Source: Pseudoalteromonas sp. Z1A8 (GTDB taxonomy: Bacteria > Pseudomonadota > Gammaproteobacteria > Enterobacterales > Alteromonadaceae). Taken from it: a stretch of DNA of 64,000 nt. Made by a program: the position numbers and the translations under genes. The stretch spans positions 124,001 to 188,000 of the forward strand of contig NZ_WTLB01000001.1 of assembly GCF_011378855.1 (NCBI RefSeq). Reading direction: 5' to 3'. The notes under the pieces are model-generated. The model did not search any database, was not told the DNA's origin, and was given only the letters and a program-made list of their open reading frames with translations. Numbering within the stretch: position 1 is the stretch's first letter; each line of letters begins with the position of its first letter. This document shows positions 1-8,266 of the stretch, one piece after another.

Positions 1-264
1 TTCTAAGAATGAAATACCTTCTGCAGAAAGTACTTGTGACTCTTCTTCACGACGAGCTTGAATCTCTTCGTTTATTTTTTCAAATGCAGCTTGGATCTCA
101 GGGATCTCAACTTGAAATGCGCTACCAGCGTACGCATCTTTCATGCCTTCAAATACTGAATTTAGGTTTAAGCCTTCAAAAGGATTAGACTTAAGTTGCT
201 CACCCATTTGTAAGCCAATACCGTAACTTGCTTTTTCAGCATCTGTAGTAAAATTATCTGACAT
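1..264 (-). CDS. FKBP-type peptidyl-prolyl isomerase, N-terminal part (cut by window edge)
   Basis: Only the first 88 codons are visible; the gene runs off the left edge, so the FK506-binding catalytic domain is not seen. The translation begins MSDNFTTDAEKASYGIGLQM and continues with an alpha-helical segment rich in Glu and Gln. This matches the dimerisation domain that precedes the isomerase domain in FklB/FkpA/Mip-type proteins, where the ASYGIGLQ motif is characteristic. There is no signal peptide, which favours a cytoplasmic FklB-like enzyme over periplasmic FkpA. The family catalyses cis-trans isomerisation of Xaa-Pro bonds and acts as a folding helper. The start ATG is set by homology to FklB. 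The family call is good; the exact orthologue is uncertain because the catalytic half is missing. Confidence 0.82.
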   Translation of the reverse strand, partial: MSDNFTTDAEKASYGIGLQMGEQLKSNPFEGLNLNSVFEGMKDAYAGSAFQVEIPEIQAAFEKINEEIQARREEESQVLSAEGISFLE

Positions 265-333
265 AATGTGTTTTTCACGTTTTGTTAGTTAAAAGACGCG
301 ACTATGCTATCACAAAATAAACCGCGTTTGGGG

Positions 334-720
334 CTAGTTTTTGCTGAGTTTTAGCTTAATTAGGCCAACAATATAACTACAAAGCGGCAAACTGAATAAA
401 ATTCCAACAAGTAGAGGCATTGTTAGTAATCCTGATTCGCCAAACAGTAAAAATGGCACTACAAGCAGCCCTATACAACCAATAAAAACAGAGCCAATAA
501 CTGGCCAATGCTTATCGTATTTGGTAATAAGATGGGCAGCTAAAACATTAAAACCAACACCATAAATTAAACCGGTAATTAATGGATACTCTGGTTGAGC
601 GTCTATAGCCATTTTTACTAATAAGCTAATAGCACTTTGATAGCAGTAACCAAATACCGTCCATAATAAAAGATGTTTTATTAATTTCTGCGAGGTTGGT
701 AGGTTTGTTGCTTTAGTCAT
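334..720 (-). CDS. Small four-helix integral membrane protein of unknown function
   Basis: This is an uncharacterised 128-residue protein. After a short basic N-terminus (TSQKLIKH), hydrophobic segments fall at roughly residues 17-37, 46-64, 72-94 and 97-121, and the protein ends in a Lys-rich tail (KLKLSKN), so it is probably a four-helix inner-membrane protein. I recognise no domain and see no catalytic motif. It lies between the FKBP isomerase gene and a tRNA-Ser gene on the same strand. A strong terminator separates it from the tRNA, so it must have its own promoter in the short gap. The intact frame and membrane-type composition support a real gene. No function can be proposed. Confidence 0.6.
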   Translation of the reverse strand: MTKATNLPTSQKLIKHLLLWTVFGYCYQSAISLLVKMAIDAQPEYPLITGLIYGVGFNVLAAHLITKYDKHWPVIGSVFIGCIGLLVVPFLLFGESGLLTMPLLVGILFSLPLCSYIVGLIKLKLSKN

Positions 721-738
721 TTAGAAACTCCACAAAGC

Positions 739-767
739 AAAAAACCGCCCATAAGGCGGTTTTTTTT
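739..767 (-). terminator. Intrinsic terminator after tRNA-Ser
   Basis: Stem AAAACCGCC (741-749) pairs with GGCGGTTTT (755-763) around a 5-nt loop. On the minus strand it is followed by a U-run. It lies just beyond the tRNA 3' end and should stop tRNA transcription before the membrane-protein gene. Confidence 0.8.
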
Positions 768-773
768 AAATAA

Positions 774-864
774 TGGTGGAGAGATAGGGATTTGAACCCT
801 AGATGGGCTATAAACCCATGCCGGTTTTCAAGACCGGTGCATTCGACCACTCTGCCATCTCTCC
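774..864 (-). tRNA. tRNA-Ser (anticodon UGA)
   Basis: Read on the minus strand, the 7-bp acceptor GGAGAGA pairs with TCTCTCC, followed by discriminator A and an encoded CCA. The anticodon loop is CTTGAAA, giving anticodon TGA, closed by ACCGG/CCGGT-type pairing. A long variable arm (class II) and a GGTTCAAATCC T-arm follow. The 91-nt length and long variable arm are typical of serine tRNAs. It reads UCA and, by wobble, other UCN codons. No integrated element is seen at its 3' end. Confidence 0.95.
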
Positions 865-1022
865 GCACGGCGCGAATAATATGGCTAAATACATAACTTG
901 TAAAGAGCTAAATAGAAATTAATATAAAATATTAACATATTGGATAAAATAGACCCACTTTGTTCTTTTGTTAAGCTCTTCACTTTAATAAAAGTGTAGT
1001 TAATGGACTAAAGTTAAACACA

Positions 1023-1400
1023 TTAATAATATTGTTTAGGTCTACGTGCAATCCAAGAGCAGATTAAACAAGCCAATATACTCAGTGCGGTAAAGGTAAC
1101 GCCTTGAAAAATTAAATCGAATCGATTTAAATCATCACTTGGTACTACAACAAACATAAAAGCAGGTAGCACACTAAGCGATAAAACGTAGCAACATACT
1201 TTAAATGCACGCCCAAAGTCGAAACGTTTGGACTGGTGCATCCACCATGTTAACAACACAAGCATACCCATCGCTGAACCGGCTATAAAGTGTGATGCAT
1301 TTGTGCTCATTGCAACATACAGTGTTACAAAAGCACCAATGATTCCCCAAATTGACCATGCTAGCCAATTCTCTTTTTCACGTAAAAATAAATTTCCCAT
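1023..1400 (-). CDS. Small membrane protein of unknown function
   Basis: The 125-residue protein starting MGNLFLREKENWLAW carries four hydrophobic segments (about residues 14-34, 40-57, 71-93 and 103-120) and ends in a basic tail (ARRPKQYY). The frame stays open for 25 codons upstream, but that extension is Lys/Ile-rich, begins at a weak codon and looks like leader DNA, so I use the ATG at 1400. There is no recognised family and no catalytic motif. It stands alone between the tRNA-Ser gene and a nitroreductase gene, both on the same strand but well separated. Probably a real inner-membrane protein; role unknown. Confidence 0.55.
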   Translation of the reverse strand: MGNLFLREKENWLAWSIWGIIGAFVTLYVAMSTNASHFIAGSAMGMLVLLTWWMHQSKRFDFGRAFKVCCYVLSLSVLPAFMFVVVPSDDLNRFDLIFQGVTFTALSILACLICSWIARRPKQYY

Positions 1401-1603
1401 AGTTTTCGTCTTCTTTATCGTTATTTTTATTAAGACTTTCCATAATGTATCAAAAAACAACCGATTAAAAAACAAACTGAAGAAGATTTAGTAAATTTAG
1501 TGCTTCCAAGCGCTTCTTACAGCCAAGCCATTAACTTTTGAATAATACTCTTTGTAACCTTAATGAATTATGACTATGTAAATTGCGCAAAGTTCATACT
1601 ATT

Positions 1604-2152
1604 TCACAAATTACTAAAATAGTGTTCTGGCTTATGGCGAGGCGATTTTTTACAATCGACTTCTGGTGTACCTATATATAAATATCCTACTATTTCATCT
1701 TGCTCATGTAGATTAAGCGCTTTTTTAACTGCTGCACTTTGTGCAAAGTAGCCTGTGCGCCAAATGCCGCCTAAACCTTGGGCAAATGCAGCTTGTTGCA
1801 TTGCAAGCACACTGCACCCTGCACTTTGTACTTGTTCAATACGAGGAACTTTTAGGTGTTCTTGATATTTAGCAATCGCTATTACAATCATAGGTGCACG
1901 AAGGGGAAGTTCTTTAGCACGGTTAATTACTTTTTCTGTTTGTTGCTCTGCAACTGCACTTTGATGATAAATGTCACCCAGTTTATTACGCGCTTCACCT
2001 TCGGCAATTATAAACTGCCATGGAGCAATACAACCATGATCGGGAACGCGTAATGCTGCTTGCTTAATTATGTCGAGCTGCTGAGGTGTTGGACCTGGCG
2101 AAGTTAGTTTAGAGTCTGATTGGCGGGTAAGTAAAAGCTCGATAGCGTTCAT
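1604..2152 (-). CDS. Nitroreductase-family protein, YdjA-like
   Basis: A 182-residue single-domain nitroreductase. The N-terminus (MNAIELLLTRQS), the APWQFIIAEGE segment, AGCSVLAMQQAAFAQGLGGIWR and the ending GYLYIGTP follow E. coli YdjA almost position by position, and the length agrees with this minimal subgroup. Family members bind FMN at a dimer interface and transfer hydride from NAD(P)H to nitro compounds or quinones; the physiological substrate of YdjA is not settled. It appears monocistronic, with its own gaps on both sides. Recognition as a YdjA-type nitroreductase is firm; substrate is inference only. Confidence 0.9.
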   Translation of the reverse strand: MNAIELLLTRQSDSKLTSPGPTPQQLDIIKQAALRVPDHGCIAPWQFIIAEGEARNKLGDIYHQSAVAEQQTEKVINRAKELPLRAPMIVIAIAKYQEHLKVPRIEQVQSAGCSVLAMQQAAFAQGLGGIWRTGYFAQSAAVKKALNLHEQDEIVGYLYIGTPEVDCKKSPRHKPEHYFSNL

Positions 2153-2223
2153 AACAGTTTCTCGAAATTCAAAATACTAGAATAACATTTAAAACCTTAA
2201 TAAATAAATACTGGGAGCCTAAA

Positions 2224-2257
2224 ACGAAAAATGACCGCACAAAATGAATTTATGCGG
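2224..2257 (-). terminator. Intrinsic terminator after the DoxX gene
   Basis: CCGCACAAA (2235-2243) pairs with TTTATGCGG (2249-2257). On the minus strand the hairpin is followed by ATTTTTC, just downstream of the DoxX stop codon. Confidence 0.6.
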
Positions 2258-2280
2258 CCTTTCTTAAAGTTGGTTTAGTG

Positions 2281-2964
2281 CTATTGATTTGAAATATTTC
2301 GCTTTAACCAGTAGTCGATGCTAACAAAGCGCCCTCCCCCCATAAAAAACAAGCTAAGGAGCATCGCAAAGTATATTGCAGAAAACTCTATACCATTATT
2401 TAAAATAGATGGTTTGCCTTTTTCGTATAGATAATCAGGAAACCCGTGTTCTTCAACCAAATCACGAGTTTTACCTATTCGGTCTTGTACTTCTAGTGAG
2501 TTTTCAAGGCTTTCTTTAGCGCCCGGAATTGATAACCAATCGAGCACTAGCGCAGCACTTGTTTCTGGATTAGTTGGTGCTATTGCAAACCAACCATTAT
2601 GCCAATGCACTGAGGTTGCAGCGACAACCATTGTGAACATAAGTGGGATACTGACCAATCGAGTTAAAAGGCCAAGTAATAAAAACCAACCTCCTAAAAA
2701 TTCACTCCAGCCAGCTAAAAAAGCTAGTAAGTCAGGAAACGGTAATCCTAAACCCCATTCATTATTACCAAACCATTGAACTACATCTGGAGATGCTAAA
2801 AAGTTATCAAAGAAACCTTCTGTCTCACCGCTTATAGCAAGTTTGTTATAACCTGCAATGATCATAACAGGGGCTAAAATCAAGCGAAATAGCAATGCAG
2901 GTAAACCATCTAAAAATGATAGTTTACCCAATATTGCATCATAAAGATTGGTTAGTTTGTTCAT
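2281..2964 (-). CDS. DoxX-family membrane protein
   Basis: The 227-residue protein has a DoxX core: a first helix with PALLFRLILAPVMIIAGYNK, then FLAGWSEFLGGWFLLLGLL and LVSIPLMFTMVVAATSVHW. It is longer than the minimal DoxX proteins (about 130-150 residues). A soluble stretch of about 60 residues is inserted before a last membrane helix (FSAIYFAMLLSLFFMGGGRF). DoxX proteins are inner-membrane proteins linked to quinone and sulfur redox in some species, but the biochemical role is poorly defined. It lies between the nitroreductase gene and fadH on the same strand, with gaps near 100 nt. Family assignment is good; function open. Confidence 0.83.
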   Translation of the reverse strand: MNKLTNLYDAILGKLSFLDGLPALLFRLILAPVMIIAGYNKLAISGETEGFFDNFLASPDVVQWFGNNEWGLGLPFPDLLAFLAGWSEFLGGWFLLLGLLTRLVSIPLMFTMVVAATSVHWHNGWFAIAPTNPETSAALVLDWLSIPGAKESLENSLEVQDRIGKTRDLVEEHGFPDYLYEKGKPSILNNGIEFSAIYFAMLLSLFFMGGGRFVSIDYWLKRNISNQ

Positions 2965-3057
2965 GCGTATCCTGTGTGTTCACTGTTTATTAAGTTATAG
3001 ACTATAAACAGCAAAGACCGCATGAATTGATAAACTATTTCAATTTATTTACAAAGG

Positions 3058-5019
3058 TTAAATACTTCTAGCGACCTGAAGTGCTTCAAAAATAGCGCGT
3101 TTAGCATCAATAGCTGCAGCTAGTTTAGCTCCGCCTATAACATGTACCTTTGCGTTATCTGTGTAATTTTCTAGCACTTCGTTATTAGAAACCTGGCCAA
3201 TACAGGCAATAACCGTGTCTACTGGCAGTACTTGAGTTTCACCAGCAACATTAATAGTTAGTCCGCTTTTATCAAAGCTTTGGTATTGGCAATCAGCAAT
3301 TTGCTTAACGCCATGCTGCTTAGCAACTTGACGATGTATCCAACCCGTTGTTTTACCAAGCTCGCTACCAAAACGACCCGCACTGCGTTTTAACATATAC
3401 AATTGACGTTCGTCTTTATGCGGTTGGGCTTCACACTCAATCCCCCATTGCGTTTTAAACTCGCTAATAGTTTGTGATTTATGTTCGCTTAAAAACGCAA
3501 CCATATCAAAACCTATACCACCGGCACCTAAAATAGCAATTGATTTACCTAGCTCTACTTCGCCGCGTATAACTTCATCATAAGCAAACACACGCTTATC
3601 ATCGCTACACTTAATTGATGCTTCACGTGGGCGAACGCCAGTTGCAAATACGATATCGTCATAGTTTTTAAGCATTGAATCGTCATAAGCTTTACCAAGC
3701 TCTACAGTTACTTTTAATCGCTCAAGTTCATTAGTAAAGTAAGTAAGGGTATGGTTAAAGTCTTCTTTACCCGGTATTTGCATGGCTAAATTAAATTGAC
3801 CACCCATTTGCGATTTTTGATCGATTAACGTGACCTTGTGCCCTTTTTGCGCTAAGTAACAACTTGCCGATAAACCCGCAGGACCCGCACCAACTACTAA
3901 TACATTTTTAGCTTTGGTTGCTTGTTCTAACGGGTAATCTAGCTCAAATGCAGCTTGTGGATTAACTAAACACGTAGCACGTTTATTTTTAAATACATGG
4001 TCTAAACAACCTTGGTTACACCCTATACAAATATTAATTTGCTTAGATTGATTATTTGCGTATTTATTAAAAAACTCTGGATCGGCAAGTAATGGGCGAG
4101 CCATTGAAATTAAATCGGCCTCGCCTGCATTTAAAATATCGTTCGCAATTTCTGGCGTGTTAATTCGGTTAACAGCAATAACTGGCACGCTCACCACGTC
4201 TTTTAAACGTTTTGATGCTTCTTTAAATGCACCTGGCGGCACCATACTCGCAATAGTCGGTACACGTGCTTCGTGCCAACCAATACCTGTGTTAAATATA
4301 TCAACACCCGCTTTTTCAAGCTCGGTAGCTTGTATGACAACTTCCTCTGGTGTTGAACCGTTTGGGATTAAATCAATAACCGACAATCTAAAAATGATTA
4401 AGAATTGCTCAGATACTTTTGCTCTTACAGCTTTAACTATTTCAAGCGCAAGTCGCATTCTATTTTCTAGGCTGCCACCAAATTCATCTTCACGTTTATT
4501 GGTGTGCGGCGCCATAAACTCATTAATCAAATACCCTTCAGAACCCATAACTTCAACGCCATCGTAGCCAGCTTTTTCAGCCATATAGGCAGAGTGCGCA
4601 AAGTCTTTAATCGTTTTTTTAATCGAGCCAAGCGACATCGCTTTAGGTTTATAAGGATTAATAGGTGCTTTTATTGCACTTGGTGCTTGATTGAATGGAT
4701 GGTACGCATAACGTCCAGCGTGTAATAATTGCAAACAAATTTTTCCGCCGTGTTTATGCACAGCATCTGTGTAAGCGCGGTGCTTAAATACATCGTAATA
4801 ACTATTAAATGAAGATGAAATAGGTGTTAATTTGCCACGTAAATTTGGGCTGTATCCGCCCGTAATTAACATAGCAGTGCCGCCTTTAGCACGCGCTTCA
4901 TAAAAAGCACGCAAGCGCTTGCGGTTATGCCAGCCTTCTTCAAGGCCCGTATGCATTGAGCCCATGACTAAGCGGTTACGTAATTGTGTGTGTTTTAATT
5001 GTAATTGTTGTTCTAACAT
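3058..5019 (-). CDS. fadH: 2,4-dienoyl-CoA reductase (NADPH), FadH
   Basis: A 653-residue three-domain flavoenzyme that reduces 2,4-dienoyl-CoA esters during beta-oxidation of unsaturated fatty acids. Residues 1-325 form an old-yellow-enzyme barrel (RNRLVMGSMHTGLEE; GYDGVEVMGSEGYLINEF). A 4Fe-4S cluster site follows with Cys331, Cys334, Cys338 and Cys350. Next come an FAD/NAD(P)-binding half starting VLVVGAGPAGLSAS and a second GxGxxG (AILGAGGIGFDM). Order and length match E. coli FadH. The frame extends upstream to a TTG, but the ATG at 5019 fits the family N-terminus and has a GGGGCACAGG stretch before it. It is divergent from sppA and not in a fad operon here. Confidence 0.93.
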   Translation of the reverse strand: MLEQQLQLKHTQLRNRLVMGSMHTGLEEGWHNRKRLRAFYEARAKGGTAMLITGGYSPNLRGKLTPISSSFNSYYDVFKHRAYTDAVHKHGGKICLQLLHAGRYAYHPFNQAPSAIKAPINPYKPKAMSLGSIKKTIKDFAHSAYMAEKAGYDGVEVMGSEGYLINEFMAPHTNKREDEFGGSLENRMRLALEIVKAVRAKVSEQFLIIFRLSVIDLIPNGSTPEEVVIQATELEKAGVDIFNTGIGWHEARVPTIASMVPPGAFKEASKRLKDVVSVPVIAVNRINTPEIANDILNAGEADLISMARPLLADPEFFNKYANNQSKQINICIGCNQGCLDHVFKNKRATCLVNPQAAFELDYPLEQATKAKNVLVVGAGPAGLSASCYLAQKGHKVTLIDQKSQMGGQFNLAMQIPGKEDFNHTLTYFTNELERLKVTVELGKAYDDSMLKNYDDIVFATGVRPREASIKCSDDKRVFAYDEVIRGEVELGKSIAILGAGGIGFDMVAFLSEHKSQTISEFKTQWGIECEAQPHKDERQLYMLKRSAGRFGSELGKTTGWIHRQVAKQHGVKQIADCQYQSFDKSGLTINVAGETQVLPVDTVIACIGQVSNNEVLENYTDNAKVHVIGGAKLAAAIDAKRAIFEALQVARSI

Positions 5020-5238
5020 CCTGTGCCCCGTTAACTGGTCTAACCTGTATACATTAGCTAATTCTGCTTTAATGGCAAGCAATAAGCAATATGTGCCTTC
5101 ATTTAATTAAAAATAGCAGTAAAAACATGTGCTAATACCATCCCATAAACACTTCGTTACGATTTAGCAGTTAAATTTATTTTTATTCTAGGCTAAGATG
5201 GAACTAATGTATTAACTGTACCAAATTAAGGAGCTATT

Positions 5239-7104
5239 TTGATAGCAAAGGTATTTAAAGGTATTTGGGCTGGAATCAACTTTTCACGCCGTTTAATACT
5301 CAACATTCTGTTTTTATTACTGGTCATCGTTTTTTTCGTTTCGCTTTCAAGTGACGACGATAAAATAATTGTAGAAAATGGCTCTGTGCTTAGGCTTAAC
5401 CTTAATGGCCCTATTGTTGAGGAAAAAACTTATATAGATCCTGTCGAAGCTGCAATTAGCGATGCTACTTCTGGTTCTGAAGCGCCAAGCGAAATTTTAC
5501 TCGACGATATTGTTGAAGTAATAAACGAAGCGACTAAAGACGACCGTATTACGGTGATGCTGCTTGATTTACAAGAAATGCCTAAAGCGCATTTAAATAA
5601 GCTCAAGCAAATTACTAATGCTATTGATTCATTCAAACAAGCAGGTAAAAAAGTAATTGCATCGGGTTATTACTATACTCAAGCACAATATTATATTGCA
5701 TCACATGCTGATGAAATTGCTATGCACCCATACGGAAGCGTAAGTATTGAAGGTTATGGCATGTACCCACTTTACTTTAAAGATGCCCTTGAAAAGCTTG
5801 AAGTAACGCAGCACATTTTCCGTGTTGGTACATTTAAGTCAGCGGTAGAACCTTTTATTCGTAACGACATGTCTGATGCAGCTAAAGAAGCTAACCGCGT
5901 TTGGTTAGGTGCTCTTTGGAGTGAATACAAACAAGATGTTGCCGCTGTTCGCCCATTTGATGAGTCAAACTTTGACGAAACAATGGACGTATATCTTGAG
6001 AAAATGAAAGCTGCCGATGGCGATGCAGGTAAATATGCACTTGATCACCAGTGGGTTGACTCATTAAAAACTAATCAACAAGTTCGCAAACAGTTAATTG
6101 ATTTAGTTGGCGCACAAGAAGACGGTAAAACGTTTAAGCAAGTTTCATTTCGTGAATACTTAAGCTTGGTTAAACCTCCTATTGAATTTGATAATCCTAT
6201 TACTGAAAAAGTAGCTGTTGTTGTTGCTAAAGGTACGATTGTTGATGGTGAGCGTAAAGCCGGCGAAATTGGTGGCGACTCTACTGCAGCCCTTCTTCGT
6301 AAAGCGCGCCTTGATGACAAAGTTAAAGCGGTTGTACTACGCATTGATTCAGGTGGCGGTAGTATGTTTGCCTCTGAAGTTATTCGTGCAGAAGTATTGG
6401 CACTTAAAGCTGCTGGCAAGCCAGTTATTGCATCTATGAGCTCTGTGGCTGCATCGGGTGGTTATTGGATTGCTTCTGCTGCAAACGAAATTTGGGCAGC
6501 ACCGAGTACTATTACAGGTTCAATTGGTGTGTTTGGTACGTTTATGACATTTGAAAAGACTTTATCTAAAATTGGTGTTTATTCAGATGGCGTTGCAACA
6601 ACCGAAATGGCTGGTTTTTCTATCACTCGCCCACTTAACGAAAAAATGGGTGAAGTAATTCAAATGAGTGTTGAAGAAGCATACGGTCGCTTTTTAAATG
6701 TTGTCGCTGATGCGCGAAATATGACACCTGAGCAAGTTGATAAAATTGCCCAAGGTCGTGTTTGGATAGCATCTCAAGCGCAAGAACTTGGTTTAGTTGA
6801 TAAGTTAGGCGACAAACAAGATGCAATTGAAGCCGCTGCGGCACTTGCTAAACTAAATCATTATGAAGTTAAAACTATTAAACAAGATTTAAGCCCGCAA
6901 GAAAAAATGATTCAAGACATTTTTGGTAACGCGTCTATTAAATCTATGCTTGGTTTGCAAACACAAAAAACATCAGTGTTAGCAACGCAAGCTAACTTGC
7001 AAAGCGTTATTAACCAATTAAGCACTGAAGTTGAAAACCTTAAAGATTACAACGATCCACAAGGTGTATATGCTCGCTGTTTAGTGTGTAACGTTGCACA
7101 ATAA
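5239..7104 (+). CDS. sppA: Signal peptide peptidase SppA (protease IV, 67K type)
   Basis: A membrane-anchored serine/lysine protease that digests cleaved signal peptides in the inner membrane. It starts at a TTG preceded by AAGGAG five bases upstream. One N-terminal transmembrane segment (about residues 20-37) anchors two tandem S49 domains. By alignment to E. coli SppA, the general-base lysine is Lys200 (VGTFKSAVEPF) in the first domain and the nucleophile is Ser406 (VAASGGYWI) in the second, as expected for the long form that assembles as a tetramer. The 621 residues and the ending NDPQGVYARCLVCN agree with the E. coli protein. ansA follows directly, as in E. coli. Confidence 0.95.
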   Translation: MIAKVFKGIWAGINFSRRLILNILFLLLVIVFFVSLSSDDDKIIVENGSVLRLNLNGPIVEEKTYIDPVEAAISDATSGSEAPSEILLDDIVEVINEATKDDRITVMLLDLQEMPKAHLNKLKQITNAIDSFKQAGKKVIASGYYYTQAQYYIASHADEIAMHPYGSVSIEGYGMYPLYFKDALEKLEVTQHIFRVGTFKSAVEPFIRNDMSDAAKEANRVWLGALWSEYKQDVAAVRPFDESNFDETMDVYLEKMKAADGDAGKYALDHQWVDSLKTNQQVRKQLIDLVGAQEDGKTFKQVSFREYLSLVKPPIEFDNPITEKVAVVVAKGTIVDGERKAGEIGGDSTAALLRKARLDDKVKAVVLRIDSGGGSMFASEVIRAEVLALKAAGKPVIASMSSVAASGGYWIASAANEIWAAPSTITGSIGVFGTFMTFEKTLSKIGVYSDGVATTEMAGFSITRPLNEKMGEVIQMSVEEAYGRFLNVVADARNMTPEQVDKIAQGRVWIASQAQELGLVDKLGDKQDAIEAAAALAKLNHYEVKTIKQDLSPQEKMIQDIFGNASIKSMLGLQTQKTSVLATQANLQSVINQLSTEVENLKDYNDPQGVYARCLVCNVAQ

Positions 7105-7158
7105 AAGTGCATCTACTACTCTAAGTAGCTGTATTTAAAGTTACTTAACGTTATACTA

Positions 7159-7186
7159 AGCCCAGTTTTTTTACTGGGCTTTTTTT
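7159..7186 (+). terminator. Terminator hairpin ending at the ansA start codon
   Basis: AGCCCAG (7159-7165) pairs with CTGGGCT (7174-7180), followed by a T-run up to 7186. The ansA ATG is 7187-7189. The shape is a standard intrinsic terminator for sppA, but it occupies the place where the ansA ribosome-binding site should be. Confidence 0.85.
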
Positions 7187-8197
7187 ATGAAACGTAAACG
7201 CATTTATATCGCTTATACTGGCGGTACTATAGGGATGAAAAAATCGAGCCGAGGCTATATTCCGGCTGAAGGTTTTTTAACAGAAACAGTGGTTAATAAC
7301 GCAGAGTTTAACCGTGATGAAATGCCTTTATTTGATATTCACGAATATTGCCCGCTTATTGATTCATCAGATATGTCTCCTGAGCATTGGCAACTTATTG
7401 CTGATGACATTAAAAGCAAATATCAAGACTATGACGGCTTTGTAGTCCTCCATGGTACCGATACCATGGCCTATACAGCCTCAGCACTATCGTTTATGTT
7501 CGAAAATTTAACTAAACCTGTGATTGTAACAGGCTCGCAAATACCACTATCTCAATTGCGATCTGACGGGCAAGTTAACTTACTCAATGCCATGTATTTA
7601 GCAGCCAACTACCCTATTGCTGAAGTAAGCTTATTTTTTAATAACCAGCTATTTAGAGGTAATAGAGCAACTAAAGCACATGCTGATGGTTTTAATGCAT
7701 TCGCCTCACCCAATCTCGATCCTTTAGCGCTATCAGGTATTAGCATTGAGCTTATTAAAGGCCAGCTTAGCCCTTATGTTGAAAACGAACTTCAAGTAAC
7801 CCCTATTACACCTCAACCTATTGGTGTACTTTATTTATACCCTGGTATTAGTCAAGAAGTGGTTAAAAGTTTAGTTAATGGCAGTATTAAGGCGCTTGTG
7901 TTACTTAGCTTTGGTGTGGGTAATGCACCACAAGATCCTGATTTTTTATCAATACTTGAAGATGCTAGCAAGCGCGGTGTCGTCATTGTTAATTTAACCC
8001 AGTGCTTAAAAGGCCATGTAAACATGGGCGGTTATGCTACAGGTAATGCACTGTTAAATATTGGTGTAATTAGTGGGTACGATATGACCCTTGAGGCCTG
8101 TTTAACTAAATTGCATTATTTATTTAGCCAAAAGCTAGAGGTCGAGACGATTCGTCATTTAATGCAAGACAATTTACGTGGTGAGTTAAGCCGTTAA
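7187..8197 (+). CDS. ansA: Type I (cytoplasmic) L-asparaginase
   Basis: A 336-residue homologue of E. coli AnsA that hydrolyses L-asparagine to aspartate and ammonia in the cytoplasm. Both catalytic threonine segments are present: IAYTGGTIGM near the N-terminus and VVLHGTDTMAYTASAL at about residues 87-102, followed by TGSQIPLSQLRSDGQ. There is no signal peptide, consistent with type I. The start is fixed by homology (MKRKRIYIAYTGG against the E. coli N-terminus). It follows sppA on the same strand, but an intrinsic terminator sits immediately before the ATG and no Shine-Dalgarno is visible, so expression must depend on read-through and unusual initiation, or a promoter inside sppA. Confidence 0.95.
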   Translation: MKRKRIYIAYTGGTIGMKKSSRGYIPAEGFLTETVVNNAEFNRDEMPLFDIHEYCPLIDSSDMSPEHWQLIADDIKSKYQDYDGFVVLHGTDTMAYTASALSFMFENLTKPVIVTGSQIPLSQLRSDGQVNLLNAMYLAANYPIAEVSLFFNNQLFRGNRATKAHADGFNAFASPNLDPLALSGISIELIKGQLSPYVENELQVTPITPQPIGVLYLYPGISQEVVKSLVNGSIKALVLLSFGVGNAPQDPDFLSILEDASKRGVVIVNLTQCLKGHVNMGGYATGNALLNIGVISGYDMTLEACLTKLHYLFSQKLEVETIRHLMQDNLRGELSR

Positions 8198-8219
8198 ATC
8201 TCGCAAAGCTAAAAATACA

Positions 8220-8245
8220 AAAGGCACGCTAAATAGCGTGCCTTT
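8220..8245. terminator. Bidirectional terminator between ansA and gnd
   Basis: AAAGGCACGCT (8220-8230) and AGCGTGCCTTT (8235-8245) form an 11-bp stem with loop AAAT. It sits between the convergent ansA and gnd genes and can serve both. Confidence 0.85.
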
Positions 8246-8266
8246 ATCGTTTTAAACAACTGTTTA

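Noticed and set aside
774-1022. tRNA-Ser as an attachment site for an integrated element
   Set aside because: No integrase gene and no duplicated tRNA 3' end were found nearby.
1228-1491. Plus-strand frame of 87 codons
   Set aside because: Mostly antisense to a membrane-protein gene and ends in Lys/Asn/Phe-rich translation of A+T-rich DNA.
4157-4567. Plus-strand frame of 136 codons
   Set aside because: Antisense to fadH; no independent support.
5020-5082. N-terminal extension of FadH
   Set aside because: It would start at a TTG and has no match to the FadH N-terminus, which aligns at the ATG at 5019.
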